From positions 498,501 through 562,500 of the forward strand of contig JAHRBS010000006.1 of NCBI GenBank assembly GCA_024305745.1: a stretch of DNA of 64,000 nt. Reading direction: 5' to 3'. Below the pieces are notes generated by a model. It had not been told where the DNA came from. It worked only from the letters and a program-made list of their open reading frames with translations, and ran no database searches. Below, piece by piece: positions 30,555 through 42,544 of the stretch. Source of the stretch: Polyporus tsugae (Eukaryota > Basidiomycota > Agaricomycetes > Polyporales > Polyporaceae). The position numbers and the translations under genes are program-made. Within the stretch, counting starts at the first letter, position 1, and each line of letters starts with the position of its first letter.

Positions 30555-31997
30555 ATGCCTAGCGCGACATTGCCACCTATCCCTCGCTACATCCCTGCCA
30601 ACCCGACGCAGGAAACATGTGCGTTTGTCGTTATTGCTGTGCATTTGTACTGAACAGCTACTATTGCAGTGGAATGGGCGGATCTCCCCGTAATCGATCT
30701 GGCAAAGGCTATCACGCCAGAGGGGCGCGCCGAGCTCGCTCCTCAAGTTCGGGATGCGATGCACACCCACGGATTCTTGTATCTCATTAATCATGGATGG
30801 ACAGAGGCGCAAGTGAGTTCTTTGGACAACTATGGCGACCGTATGAACTGTAACATGCTGCTCGTTAGAACGAGCGCATCTTTGACATCGCGAACGTCCC
30901 ATTCGAACATGTGCCTGAGGATGAGAAGAAGCAGTTCGCGGGGGACATCAAGAAGACGGGGTCCTACAGAGGATACAAACTGCGAAACTACTGGGTGAGC
31001 TCCGATATGCGAATCGCGGCGATCATGTTGTTCACCACGTTGCACGGCCCCTCAGCACATCGAGAATGGTGTACGGGATCAGCTCGAGCATTACAACCGT
31101 GAGTCTTTGGGAAATGAGTTGTGTTGTATTTCAAACCTGGCTCGTATTGAAACAGTGCATCGCTCGATATACGACCAGCAGCACCACCCGAAGGCACTAC
31201 AACCTGTTCTCCCTGATGTCCGCGCATTCGCGGAGCACAACCACTTCACTGTGCTCTTCCCTGTCCTCCGTCTGCTCGCGCTCGGGATGGAGCTTCCGGA
31301 AGACACGTTCGTCAACATACACGGCTTCGATGCCAAGGGCGAGACCTACGGTCAGTGCATCAGTCGGCACTTACTGTTCGCGCGCTCACTGCATCGCTTC
31401 ACGCCGAGTGGCACGCAGTCAGATTCATGAAGTAGTGCGTGACCGTACCCTTCCCATGGTAACCGACATATCTGACCACCTGTCTCTAACAGTTATCCCC
31501 GCACAGCACAGGAGGAGCGCAAGACGTCCAACGTCTGGCTCAAGGGCCATACGGACTTCGGCACGATCACCATCCTATGGTCGCAACCTGTTACCGCACT
31601 CCAGATCCTCTCGCCCGACGGCGTCTGGCGGTTTGTCAAACACATCCCGAACGCGCTCGTCGTCAACGTCGGCGACGGCATGGAGTTCCTCACCGGCGGG
31701 TACTACAAGGCGACGATCCACCGTGTCGTGCAGCCCCCGGCGGACCAGCGCGGCCACACACGCGTCGGCGCGTTCTACTTTGCGATGGGGGACGACGACG
31801 TCGTGCTCCGCCCGCTCGCGGAGAGCCCGGTGCTGCAGCGTGTGGGGATCGTGCGGCGGTTCGAGGACGAGGACGCGCCGACGACGGAGCAGTGGCGGCG
31901 GGCGCGGACGAGCGCTTATGGCCAGACGGAGCTGACGCGGAAGGACAACGTCGAGGAGGAAGTGATCAACGGCGTCGTGGTGAAGCACTACAACTAG
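30555..31997 (+). CDS. 2-oxoglutarate/Fe(II)-dependent oxygenase, isopenicillin-N-synthase-like
   Basis: Seven exons (30555-30618, 30670-30812, 30869-30994, 31056-31098, 31156-31350, 31419-31434, 31493-31997) give 363 residues. Exon 6 is a 16-nt micro-exon. The N-terminal DIOX_N domain has LPVIDLAKA and GFLYLINHGWTE. The C-terminal double-stranded helix carries the iron ligands HTD (in WLKGHTDFGTITI) and a distal His (ATIHRVVQPPADQRGHTR), with Arg shortly after as expected for 2-oxoglutarate binding. It is a soluble oxidoreductase of the plant/fungal IPNS-like superfamily; the substrate is not predictable. It is the intact paralogue of the split gene at 19270-29754. ICMT-like and SDR genes follow on the same strand, which could reflect a small metabolic group. 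Confidence 0.9.
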
Positions 31998-32669
31998 CGA
32001 TGTCGACGAGTGGCAGCTTCCTGAACCCCAATTGCACTATGATGAATGGTTATGGGCATTTCCGGGATATCATCCCCGTGTGACTGACCTCATGTTCGTC
32101 ATCAATGTTTCCTTCCAGGCCTTACCTCAGCGTTTTTTTTTTCGTTTTCGACCCCTCCGAGCGCGCAGCGACCACCATCGGATATGTCCAGGCCTCCTTG
32201 ATCATCTTTCTCAGCGACGCAGTGTTCCTTACAGCGCCGCTGTTCGGCCATCCACACAGACAACCGCCCTTCAACTTGAAGATGTTCGCCGGTGATTTCA
32301 GAGCACCTCGGCATGAAAACACGGCGAATACAGCTTCAACGTGGTCGGATTCTTTACTTATCCTTGCGATCATCCTTGACAGCTGCGATGTGGTCGTATG
32401 ATATATGGACTTGTGAGCGAATGTACGTAATATTAGTCTCCCCCGGATCAATGTCAACTAAGACACTGGCGCAGGTTTAGGTTCAGAAGTACTGGTTTCC
32501 TGCATGGAGCGCGCCGATAACGCGGTGTTCATAAAGACTTCCGATATCAACGCCGAAGTCGTCGTGCCCCACCGGTCATAAATAAACCCAAGTATCGCAC
32601 GCGAACCATGCCGAGCACTCCCCACCTAGTTTATCCCATCCCCACTCACTAGGCATCCTCTCTTCCGAA
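31998..32669. other. Intergenic, no gene seen
   Basis: This is the spacer between the oxygenase and the ICMT-like gene. It contains no recognisable gene. Confidence 0.5.
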
Positions 32670-33471
32670 ATGACCTCCATGAACTTCCTATATCTCGCTA
32701 AAGTACCCGCCTTTGCCATGGTTATGGTCGCCGAAAACACCTCTTTCCGGCCCCCAAATAATCCTTCCCCAAAGAATGAGGATCACCACAAGTTCGGCAA
32801 AGCCGATCTAATCACTAGCATCGCGTCTTGGTTCCCTCCGTTTGGTGTGGTACGTCCGTTCCAGCTGCAATACGGAGACCGTGTGTGCTGACGCAGTCGT
32901 ATCACATTGTACCTGACAGACGGTGAATTTCTGCTTTCACCTCTGTGAAGTCGCCGCGGTCCTCGCTCGGGAGTTCCCCTCACCACTCTCCGACCGTGTG
33001 CTCGTCACACTCTTCCAGGATCGCTCGAACGTCAACAGACTCGCCATCTCGCCGACATTCGTCGTCGGGTTCCTCCTCCTGGTCCTAGGAGCCGCGTGGC
33101 GGAAGAGATGCTACGACACGCTCGGGAAGTTCTTCACCTTCCAGCTCGCCTTGAACAAGGAGCACAAGCTCATAACGACCGGCCCGTACGCGATCGTCCG
33201 CCACCCCGCCTACACGGCGTTCGTCATGACGGACGTCGGCTGCCTCATGACCCTCATGCTCCCGGGCTCGTACATGTACGAGAGCGGGATGCTGAAGACA
33301 CCATGGGTCGCGGGATGCGCAGCGTTATGGGCCATGGTCCACGTCGCCATCTGCCTCACCGCGGTGAAGAGAGTTCCGGTGGAGGACGCGGTCATGATGA
33401 ACGAGTTTGGAGCAGAGTGGAATGCGTGGGCAAGGAAAACCCCGTACGCGTTAATTCCATATATATATTAA
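32670..33471 (+). CDS. Isoprenylcysteine carboxyl methyltransferase-like membrane protein
   Basis: Exon 1 is 32670-32849. Exon 2 begins near 32918-32920 after a short intron and ends at TAA 33469-33471, giving about 243 residues. The family signature is clear: a hydrophobic segment (FVVGFLLLVLGAAW), ITTGPYAIVRHPAYTAFVMT (the RHPxY cofactor-binding motif), further membrane segments and an end with EFGAEWNAWARKTPYALIP, where Glu and Arg of ICMT proteins are conserved. Classical ICMT methylates prenylated CAAX proteins in the ER. Short fungal members like this one may instead methylate other substrates, so the true target is uncertain. Confidence 0.85.
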
Positions 33472-33984
33472 AGTGCGTAACGTAGCTCTACCAGTCGATC
33501 GAACACATGCTGATTCAGTCTTCAGGCATATACGGCTTTCCAGTGGTATGGATATTTTTCTGTGTTGTATTGTTTACAATAGAAACCCGCGGTAACGAGC
33601 CTGCAAAGCACTGGCATTGAACCTCAGGAATGAGACTTGTCGCCGAGAAGATGGCCAGAGCGGCTACTAGTGGTAGAAGTAAGCATTTCGGGTACGTGGT
33701 TTGCCTAGTTGCGAAGCGGCTAATCGGACAGCTGGAGGCGCTCCGTAATTCATCTCATCTCCCCCACCCCAGCATTCGATGCTATCCCTTCCCCGGTTCC
33801 TGAACTGGCTTCAATCCTTCGTCTTGCATCCTCGCACGAGTTCAGATCCGACTCAGGGCTCTGGCCCTTAAATATAGGTGCCATCCTACTATCAACACCC
33901 CGCTCCTGCCCCTTCGATTTCGTGAGCCGATCGTTTCTCAGCGACTCCCGCGAACCCAGCACTTGACGACCCCACAGGTAAGAT
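33472..33984. other. Intergenic, no gene seen
   Basis: This is the spacer between the ICMT-like and SDR genes, with no recognisable coding segment. Confidence 0.5.
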
Positions 33985-35062
33985 ATGCTGGCAATGATGG
34001 CAGATATCAATGTCGTCAATGTTCTTGCCGTGCTCGGCGTCGTCCTCGCTATCCCTCACATCCATCGCATCCTCGACTTCTTCTGGTTTTACTTCCTCCG
34101 CCCCAGTTCCGTCAACCGTTATCTCCACGGAAGAGCCCCATACGCGATCGTGACGGGGGCGACAGCCGGGATAGGCAAGGCGACGGTGGTGGAGCTGCTG
34201 GCGCAAGGGTTCAACGTCGTCTTACACGGGAGAAACGAGGCGAAGATGCAGAAGGTCATCGAGGAGCTGCGCGCATGTATGAAGGGGCAGGCGGACACGG
34301 CTCGCGACATCCGGTACTTCATCGCAGATGCGGCGGCGGAGGGAGGGCACGACTGGGCGAAGCTGGTCGAGCCGTTCAGGGACCTACACGTCACGGTCGT
34401 CGTGCACAACGTCGGCGGGTCGGACGTTACACCCCCGAGGTATGTATGCTTCCATTCCAGTCGTCGCGGCGCACCCGCCATGTGACTGGCGCCTGGCGTC
34501 GCGGCTCTAGCTGATGTCGGCGCATCGTAGAATCGACGAGCGCACGGAAGAATACATCCTCAGCGCTGTGCACCTGAACGCGCTCTTCTCGCTGTTCCTT
34601 ACGCGCGCCCTCCTGCCGCAGCTGCGCCGCGCCGCGAGATCCGGGCCCGTGCAGGTCCTCTTCCTCGGCTCTATGGCCGCGGACGTCGCCCCACCGCGCC
34701 TGCCCGTCTACGCGGCGTCCAAGGCGTTCCTGGAGACACTCACGCGCGGGCTGGACAACGATGAGCTGTTCTTCGACACGCCGACCGGGGTGCGGTTCAC
34801 GTACGTCGCCATGGTCGGGGTGCACTCGGACAACCACGACGCGCTGATTCCACCGAGCTGGAAGGCCCCGACGAGCGCGAGGTTCGCGCGCGCACTGGTG
34901 GAGTCCATTGGCTGTGGCAGGCGGAGGGTCGTACCGTACATTGGCCACGCGGTGCAGTATTGGTTGACGCAGTCCCTGCAGACATTTGGCCACAAAGTTG
35001 TAGACTCTAGGGGCGCGCGGGACGTGCAGTTAGTCATAGCGCAGGGTGCGAAGGGGAAGTAA
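33985..35062 (+). CDS. Membrane-anchored short-chain dehydrogenase, HSD17B12-like
   Basis: Two exons (33985-34439 and 34531-35062) give 328 residues. After an N-terminal hydrophobic anchor (VVNVLAVLGVVLAI) comes the Rossmann motif VTGATAGIGKA, a variant of the NNAG strand (HNVGGS), the catalytic Ser strand (LFLGSMAA) and the YxxxK pair in VYAASKAF. Order and length match 3-ketoacyl reductases and 17-beta-hydroxysteroid dehydrogenases of the ER (yeast Ifa38 type), which reduce very-long-chain acyl or steroid ketones with NADPH. It may be a divergent member with another substrate. The intron ends at an AG after an upstream in-frame stop, so the alternative acceptor at 34510 is not usable. Confidence 0.85.
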
Positions 35063-35350
35063 TATGCAGAGGGGCGTAATCCCATTTGGAGTAGCGGTTC
35101 ATTGGCATGGGTTGGGGTTTGTGTGTCCATTCTGTCGGCGTACAAGACACCGTGCGTGGCTATTGAGCGCGCAAAAGTATTGTTGTTGCCGGACATACCT
35201 AGCCGTCAACCGGGTATTGAGTATATCGACGCTGTTATCTGAAGCTCTACAGCACACAGTTCAGACTACCGTCATAGTCGGAAATAAACCTTATTGTACA
35301 ACGGTGTAGAGGATATGTACAGTTACACGTGCGAGCATGACTGAACCGAA
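35063..35350. other. Convergent spacer between SDR and deaminase-like genes
   Basis: The SDR and the minus-strand deaminase-like gene end toward each other here. No gene or clear terminator structure was seen. Confidence 0.4.
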
Positions 35351-37373
35351 TTACCATTCGAAGCCATCCGGCAGGCTAATCTTGTCGTGGATCGCAAGAA
35401 TGTCTTCATCGTGTTCATCTTCATCCGATGTGTCGACCTCAGAAACGGGTGGCTTTGCAACCGCAATAGCCTTTTCAACAAGGTTTCGCCGGAGCTCGTC
35501 TCGCAACTGCGCGAGGACGGACTTGGGGATACCAAATTGTGGGGGATCCCACGGCAACACCTTTCCGTGTGTCTTAAGGTGAGGGAATACTGTGGTAGGC
35601 GGCGAGCGAGACGTCAATCTCAAAATTGTGAATAAACTAGACTTTACTCACCAAAAGCCTCCGAGTTCCCGAGAGAAGAGAAATGTGCATTCAGGAGCTG
35701 TGCCAACCGGAGACAGAGAGGACAGGATTTTCCACTAATGCCAATAGGCGTGCGGGTGAGGTCCTTACACGCATACATCTCTGTCAGCCATAGCCAGGAA
35801 GCAGCGAAGATGAAATACACACTAAGAACACCGACCGATCTTCGTCGCTTTCGGGGGCTCCGTCACAGGTCAATCTTGCCTTGCATGCAAGGGCCATGAG
35901 GCCGGCTTCCGTGTGGAGGTGACAAGAGGTTTCCTGGCCTCCAGACGCCGCCATATCCGCACGCCACCAGATCCACTTCGAGGCTGCCTTAGGCCAGCGT
36001 GCATCTACAGGCGCGTCTCTCTCAATCTCGTCAACGATCGCCTGCACAACACTGCGGCGTTCGGACTCGGCGTCGTGAGCAGGTGCGACCAGGGAGACTA
36101 TGGTGGCGCTCGTGGCTGCGAACAATGGCAGGATCTTCGGGTCAGCCAGGTGGAACACTGAAGCCGCACAAGCGACGAGCATGCGCAAGTAGCTCAGCCC
36201 GTAACAGTTATCCCGCAGACAGTTGCGCCCTGGCAGAGGCTCCCAGCCTGAAAGAATCCCTGCGATGAGAGATGGTACGTGGAAAAAACAGACGTGCGCG
36301 TACCATCGATGTGCTCGTATCCATTCCCTGCACCATTCGAGAGAAGCGTCAGTCATGAGCAATCACGGCGAGAGGAAGCAGCCTCCATACTTTCTGGCCA
36401 TTTTGGGACAAGGGCAAATCGGAGGGATGTTTCGGTCATTAGTACCTCGACGTGCTTGTTCGCTAGAACTACTTGGAGCCAAACGAAGGAGTCCACGAGG
36501 GAGAATGCGGCCTGCGACCTGTCGACTTCGGGGTTTGCGATAATCTGCCGTATGTCTCTGAAGATCCGTCCAATCGTCTTGACCAACACAGAAGCAGTGT
36601 CTTTGTTCAAGACGAACATAGTGCCACCTTCATCAGTACGGATCGCGATTGACTCATACTTGTCGTACACGGAAGAGCTGTTAGGCATCAATACCACTCG
36701 CTGCGGGATATCGTCATCGCGATCTGGCGACCAAGCCTCCACGAGGTCAAACAGGTCTCCTTGGAAGTCGGTTTCGCTCCGCTTCATCCAAGTGTTAAGC
36801 TTCGACCAACCGCGGTAGATGATCCACTCGATGATCTAAATACGAGCAAAGGATTGAGTGGATTTCTACATGAGAGTGGTTCAGGGAATTAATTACCGTT
36901 GTTCTCGAAATCGTCTTGGATCGAACAGCCGCAAACAAGGCTATGAGGTCGGCGACATAGTCCTCGAGGCCCGGTGGCGTCTTTTTACTGAATCAAAAGT
37001 CGAATAAGAGCTGAGAACAACAAACCCTAGGGGTCATCAGTTAAAGCACTCACTCGACCAAAATCTCCCTTAGGCTCCGCCCGCTAGGTCCAACAGAACT
37101 AGATTGAACAAGTTTTTGTTCCAGCTGTTGTTCAGGCTCTCCTCTCCTACAGCAGACTATTGTGGCGGTGACGTTTTCTGCGGTAATTGTCCCTGTAACG
37201 GCCACAGGCATGTCGGTGTCGATACCTAATAACGTCGAGATGTGGGAGAAGGATCTGTTATCCGTGCCCTCCACCCGGGGTGTCGATGGCCACCAGTAGT
37301 AGTCCGCTGCATTGAGCAAAGCGGAGAGAATTCGAATGTCCCTGGCAAGCACCGTAAGGTCCGCGTCCGCCAT
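35351..37373 (-). CDS. OTT_1508-like deaminase-fold protein, copy 1
   Basis: Six exons on the minus strand (37373-37054, 36987-36897, 36835-36391, 36313-35832, 35763-35652, 35589-35351) join in frame to 562 residues. The N-terminus has DIRILSALLNAADYYW and AVTGTITAENVTATIV. The C-terminal half has the zinc-deaminase signature CHLHTEAGLMALA, followed by IGISGKSCPLCLRLAQLL (C-x2-C) and a tail with VLPWDPPQFGIPKSV. His and Glu of the HxE motif and both Cys are present; the middle residue is Thr where copy 2 has Ala. Fungi carry many such proteins, whose biochemical role is unknown. It is divergent to copy 2 (38539) with 1.2 kb between the starts. Confidence 0.7.
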
Positions 37374-38538
37374 GCTGAACTGATACGTCAAAGCGTCAGA
37401 CCGTAACCCAGTGAGGATGTGGTGCTAAGGAGTGCATACCATCTTGAGAACGGCCTGAGTCGAACTTGGAGAAAGAAGTGAGAGGCCGTTACGTTCTCGT
37501 CATCCGAGTCATGATACTTAAATCCAGCGCCCCCAGGCCCGTCACGGAGAACAATTGTGACTACTGTCACAGGGTGGTGACGGCGCGCGAGGCGTCCATC
37601 CAATCCTCATCGAGGCCTCATCGCCGCGCACGGCCAGTGGTGGGTGGCACTCACGCCCGATTAGCGGTTCTCCGAGCCTGCTAGTAACCGTTTCCTCGTA
37701 TTCCGTCAGTAATATCATATTCTGACCTTCCGAATCTAGAATTGCACCTGCAACGGTCTTTCTTGAAACACGAAGCTCCTTGTACCCATCACTGCGCCCT
37801 GGTCTGTGGGCGCATTCATGTTGTGTCTGATCTTCATGAAAACTCGTTCTTCGCCCCTTCATACCCATCCATCATCGCCTGCACGCCGTCACAATATCAC
37901 ATCTTGATATGGCACGCCGCTCACCCCAGGCCACCAGACTAGTAGTACTACCCGGGCCACTCGGTCGACGCCGCGACGCGGCGGCACACCGGCGTTCTTG
38001 CCTTGTACGGTATGTTCAACGCCTGCCACTACATCTAATGTTTTATCTATAATGATGGTGATGTAAACGGTCCATTCTAGAACCAGGGGCGGTCAAGATG
38101 CTGACAGCCCCGTGACAAAAGACGAGCTCGTCCCTGAAGGCAACCCTCCCAACGTCCATTACAGTAGCACGATGGCAGCGGGGCAGCCCGAATAAAGTAC
38201 ATCGCCGGCACCATGCTTGTATAGGGTGACGCCTCAGCTCCAATATACCATGCTTCCTCACCGCGAAGTATAAAAGCCAGTGTGTTCGAGGGTACGACAC
38301 CACAACACCTCCCATCCAAACTCGCAACCGCCCCCATTAAACTCAACAATTCAAGTTGTATGTCGCTTTTACCTCAGACTATGGTATGCAACTGGCTCAC
38401 ACGCATTTATCCTTAGCGCATTATACGTGTGTGCCAACACGGCCTGTCCTCAGCCCCGCCACCACCACCTGCCAGTGCATACCCTGCCGTACAATTTTCT
38501 CCCCACTGCCCTAAATTACCGATACTCGTCTCCGAGTC
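37374..38538. other. Divergent intergenic region between deaminase-like genes
   Basis: This is a shared upstream region of two oppositely oriented paralogues. Weak protein-like pieces resembling the N-terminal part of the family (a DSDDEN segment on the minus strand near 37490) may be a third decayed copy. No intact gene was found. Confidence 0.35.
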
Positions 38539-40862
38539 ATGACCTCTCAGTCTAGCAACGAGGCTCGACCCCTGTTGGTTGATGCTCCCACTGAAATCCG
38601 AATCCTCTCCGCGTTCCTCGGTCATGCACATATCAACTGGAAGCCCGACACTCTCGATGACCGGCGCCTCAGCGCAACGGTCACGGAAGCGCAGGTCAAA
38701 TCCTCCAAGCCTTACTTCCACCTCGCCAACCTCCTGAACATCCAGAAGGAGATCGTGGTGGCGGTCACAGGGACAATTGGTCGGAACGACACTGCTCCAA
38801 CAATCGTGTACTCCACCAACTCGAAGTCTTCTGCTGCCTCGGATGATGAGAACGACTCCGTCAAGCCGAGAAGCGTCAAAACGCAGTGCCCAACTAAGCC
38901 TAAGGATGAGTTGTCCAATATACTGCCTTTGTGAGCACTGTGTCCCTTCTCGTAGTCGCAATTTCGCTAAGATCTTTTCCGCTGATGTCCATGGTATAAT
39001 GCAGGAAATTCAACGAGGGCGGCATCCCCTTGGAGCAATATGTCTCTAATCTCTTCTCACTCTTTGCCTTGTGCAATGCCAAACACTGCGCGCTGCGGCA
39101 TGTTCGTCGTGTCCTCCTTTATTCGATGAATATTCTATCTCACTATCTCGTTGTGCCTAGATCCTGAAATGGGTTACATATCACTGCTGGTCAAAGCTCC
39201 ATAAGCGGCTCAGGAGGGTAAAACAGTTCCAGCGAGGAGATCTGTTTGAACTCCTGGCAAATTGGAAGCTCTCCGACGATGATATCCGCGGCGATGGCTC
39301 TGGCGAAAATGGTCCGAAGATAACAACTGAGACGTCGATTTCCATTTCCGAGCCTTTGATAGGGGCCTGCGAAAGGCACAAGTTGACTCTAGACACTGTC
39401 ACCGAGAAAGGCTATCCCAGATTCATGCTGAGCATGAAAAGCGCTGAAGAACTCATCCACGGGATCGCCTCCGCATTCAAGGAGATTGAGGAACTCGACA
39501 AATGGGTCTTTGAGCCCCAGGAGAACAAGAACTTGAAACTTGAAAAGAAGACGAAGACGAAGACTCGGAAGCCCTTGCAACGACTGGCGGATGACTCCTC
39601 TCGCACTGGCGAGAAGCGCCTGGATCTCGTTATCGAAGACTTTCTGCTCCTTGGTATCATTCTGGAGGACAAAGATGTTCAACAATTGTTTCGCAACACA
39701 TCCTTGCTGTCCCAGTTGATTCCGAGTCAGTTGCAGCGCCGTGAGTACTGATTTTTGTCTTTACAGTTCTATTCAGCGACTGATCTCAATCTTCAGTTCA
39801 GATCAAAACCCCAGTGACGACCAAGTCAGATGCCGGTGACTTGAAGGAAGACGATGGTAAGAATATCAATAATATCTTGATGCATTGTATAACATACATT
39901 CACATCAGGTGTGGGACCCTTGACCGAGTCTGACTACAACGGCGGCTTCGCACTCCGTTATATGCGAATGCTTGTCAGTCCAGCAACTGCACTGCACTAC
40001 CTTTGTAGTAAAATGGAAGTTCTGGCTCAACTCGCAGAGGCTGAGACGACTCTTATCCCTCTGGTTGAGAGGCCACGCAGCCACGATTCAAAGGCTAACC
40101 GTCGTGCAGTTTATGACTCCGTCCTCATGGATCTAAGGAGCCATCTTAAATCTACGGCCTTACCTGAGGAGATAGCAGACAAGGCAGAGGAATGGCTCGA
40201 GAAACAGTGGAACGGAGCTAACGTCGCGTCAGAATCCGCTTGTCATATCCATGCTGAAGCCGGCCTTATGGCCCTTGCATGCGAGATCACACAACGGACC
40301 CCTTCCAAGCATGCCGCGCGGGATGAGTCGGATTCAAACTACGCGACCGCATTTGAAGTGGGTCTTGATTGTTTAATGCCTGCTCCGCATAGTATAGACA
40401 CTGACATATCATATCTTATTAGGGTGTCAACAATGTGCCGATTGGAATCAACATGAAGTGCTGCTCGCTCTGCTTCCGGCTCGGCCAACTTTTGAATGCG
40501 AAGGAATCAGAAGTGGATGCCAGTGCGTACAATCCATTACATGATTAACCTTGCGTCCTCGAACTGACGAGGTACCGGCCAAAGCCTTCCAACTCCCTGA
40601 CTCCCACGAAGTGATCTTTGCATGGGATCCGCCGCTGTCTGGCATCCCGGACTCTGTTTTGGAGATTCTGCGAAATGATCTCCATGACAAGCTTGTTCGC
40701 GTCGCTGTCGATGAAGGCAAGCAATTTGTGACCAGGACGCGCCAATCTTCGCCAACGTCTGGAAGTCAGCCCAGCGAGAGTCCAACTGCGACGACTCGTG
40801 ATCGCCACAAGCCTGACATCCTCAAGGACCAGAAGGATATTAACCTGGGCTTCGAGTTCTGA
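38539..40862 (+). CDS. OTT_1508-like deaminase-fold protein, copy 2
   Basis: Seven exons (38539-38930, 39005-39101, 39161-39740, 39797-39856, 39909-40357, 40423-40512, 40572-40862) give 652 residues. The N-terminus (EIRILSAFLGHAHINW, VAVTGTIGRNDTAPTIV) matches copy 1. The middle has a Lys-rich coiled stretch. The catalytic region shows CHIHAEAGLMALA (HAE) and IGINMKCCSLCFRLGQLL (C-x2-C), the zinc-binding pattern of cytidine-deaminase-like folds, then IFAWDPPLSGIPDSV. It is probably an intracellular enzyme acting on a nucleotide or nucleic acid; substrate and partners are unknown. Both copies have complete splice-compatible frames, which suggests they are kept functional. Confidence 0.7.
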
Positions 40863-42544
40863 TCTCAAGGTAGACCATCACTGCCATGGTCTATAACTTC
40901 CTAGAATCTCCCAAAGATGTATGTATCATAGTCGCAAGCCGTTGTAGTGTGTCTGGTGTCGTTATCCCGTGAAAGCTGCGTTGCGTAATCATATTTCTGT
41001 TCAAGCATACATTCAACGGTTGGAGGCGCTACACTATCCATCCGAATCCGAGTCTCGCTCGCTTCATGATCGTCCACATGACGCATACGTACGGAGGATT
41101 GATAGATGAATGTTAACAGGACGAGGCCGACACACAAGACGCGCACACGACTCGCGCCGAGAATGACGGGGGCATACATTGATCATTAATTCGGGAATAG
41201 TCTACTGTTTCACAGCTTAGGCCGCTGACACAAACGTGTCCCAAAGCCGATGGCCCGCTCCTACATACGAAGATCCTGCCCAAGAGCATCCGCGACCGAC
41301 ACCCCATCACCTACGAAAATTGTCATCAAGCCAGTCTTTGAACCTGTCCTGTCGCCAGCCTCCCGATGGAACGGCATGGACGGCATGAACGCCACACCGC
41401 GCAGGCAGGCAGCAAAAAGGCAGGAAGGTGGAGGGGGACGGCGCTGCAGTGCATTTGACGCAGGGCCTGACGTTCATCCCGTGGTCATCTTGGATGCAAT
41501 GACCTTCAAAATAGATAATACTAAGAGATAAAAACAGGCCTCGTGAACGAGCGGAAGCACTCGAGGACGCAGGGGAGTTGGAACCGGCAGCAGTAATGGA
41601 TCGAAAATAAGAGGAAAGGCTTTGAATGCCAAAGGAGGAAAAACTCGCAGTACCCGTACTCCGAGGCACCAAGTCCTGCCGCCTTACAGAACGCGTCGCG
41701 CAGCGAAAGCTAGCACGCACATATTCGAAAGGTGGAAGGCTCAGGCGAAGGAGAGGCACGAGAACCATCAGAGGCGGACAGTGTGCTCACCAAGGGTGAC
41801 CTTCCCTCTGACAACGACCGCGACAACTCCCAACCTAGCGGGCTGGAATACTTTCCATTTATCCATAGACAGTTGCACATGTGGTAACACAGATGGCGGA
41901 CGCTTCGTGGCCATAGGGATCCGGAAGCAGCACGTCGCCTTAGGGGAATGGACGCTTAAGCTTGTTGATACAGGGTAATGGGCGTGGCACCAGTAAGTAG
42001 AATCTAGGTTTGATACGTGAAGCAGTGTGTTGACTACTGGTTGAATATAGTGATCATGAATGAGCAACAGGACATTGGGAGGGTAGAGAAGCGGAAACGG
42101 CTTCAAGCTTCAAAAGCTTCAGCTTCGAGGCAGCGCTGAGTCATCGCAAACAAACAGGCACAAACAACATCCTCGACTCGGAAGACCGTTCCTCGGCGAC
42201 TCGACGGCGAGAGATGCAATTCGGAGGACACGCCACTTCCACCATTCGCACTCTGGTCTGTGCAGTTACCTAACGATGACGGCGCCTTGCTATAGACATT
42301 CGCAGTGTTGTTCTTGTACTGTTAGTGGCTAGACGAGAAGATTGCTGGGTATGGAATAGAAATCCTCAACACGTTCACCGATAATACCATGCTGTGAGAT
42401 GAAGTCCTCGAAGGGCAGTAGAAGCATTTGTATTTATCCTGTAATAGAACGTGTATCTCTATGCACCTGGGCTCCGAAGCAACGATTTCGTTGAAGAGTA
42501 CAATAACAGATCCGAATGCATGTCCAGTGGCCCCTCCACATACT
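40863..42544. other. Gene-poor stretch
   Basis: No supported gene was found. The minus-strand frame 41307-41768 and the plus-strand frame 41622-41978 overlap one another and show no known motif. A possible last exon of the downstream DUF3712 gene may lie at about 42320-42460 but could not be confirmed. Confidence 0.35.

Noticed and set aside
40513..40522. Alternative donor at 40523 for exon 6 of deaminase-like copy 2
   Set aside because: It puts the next exon out of frame with the only available acceptor, whereas the donor at 40513 keeps the frame.
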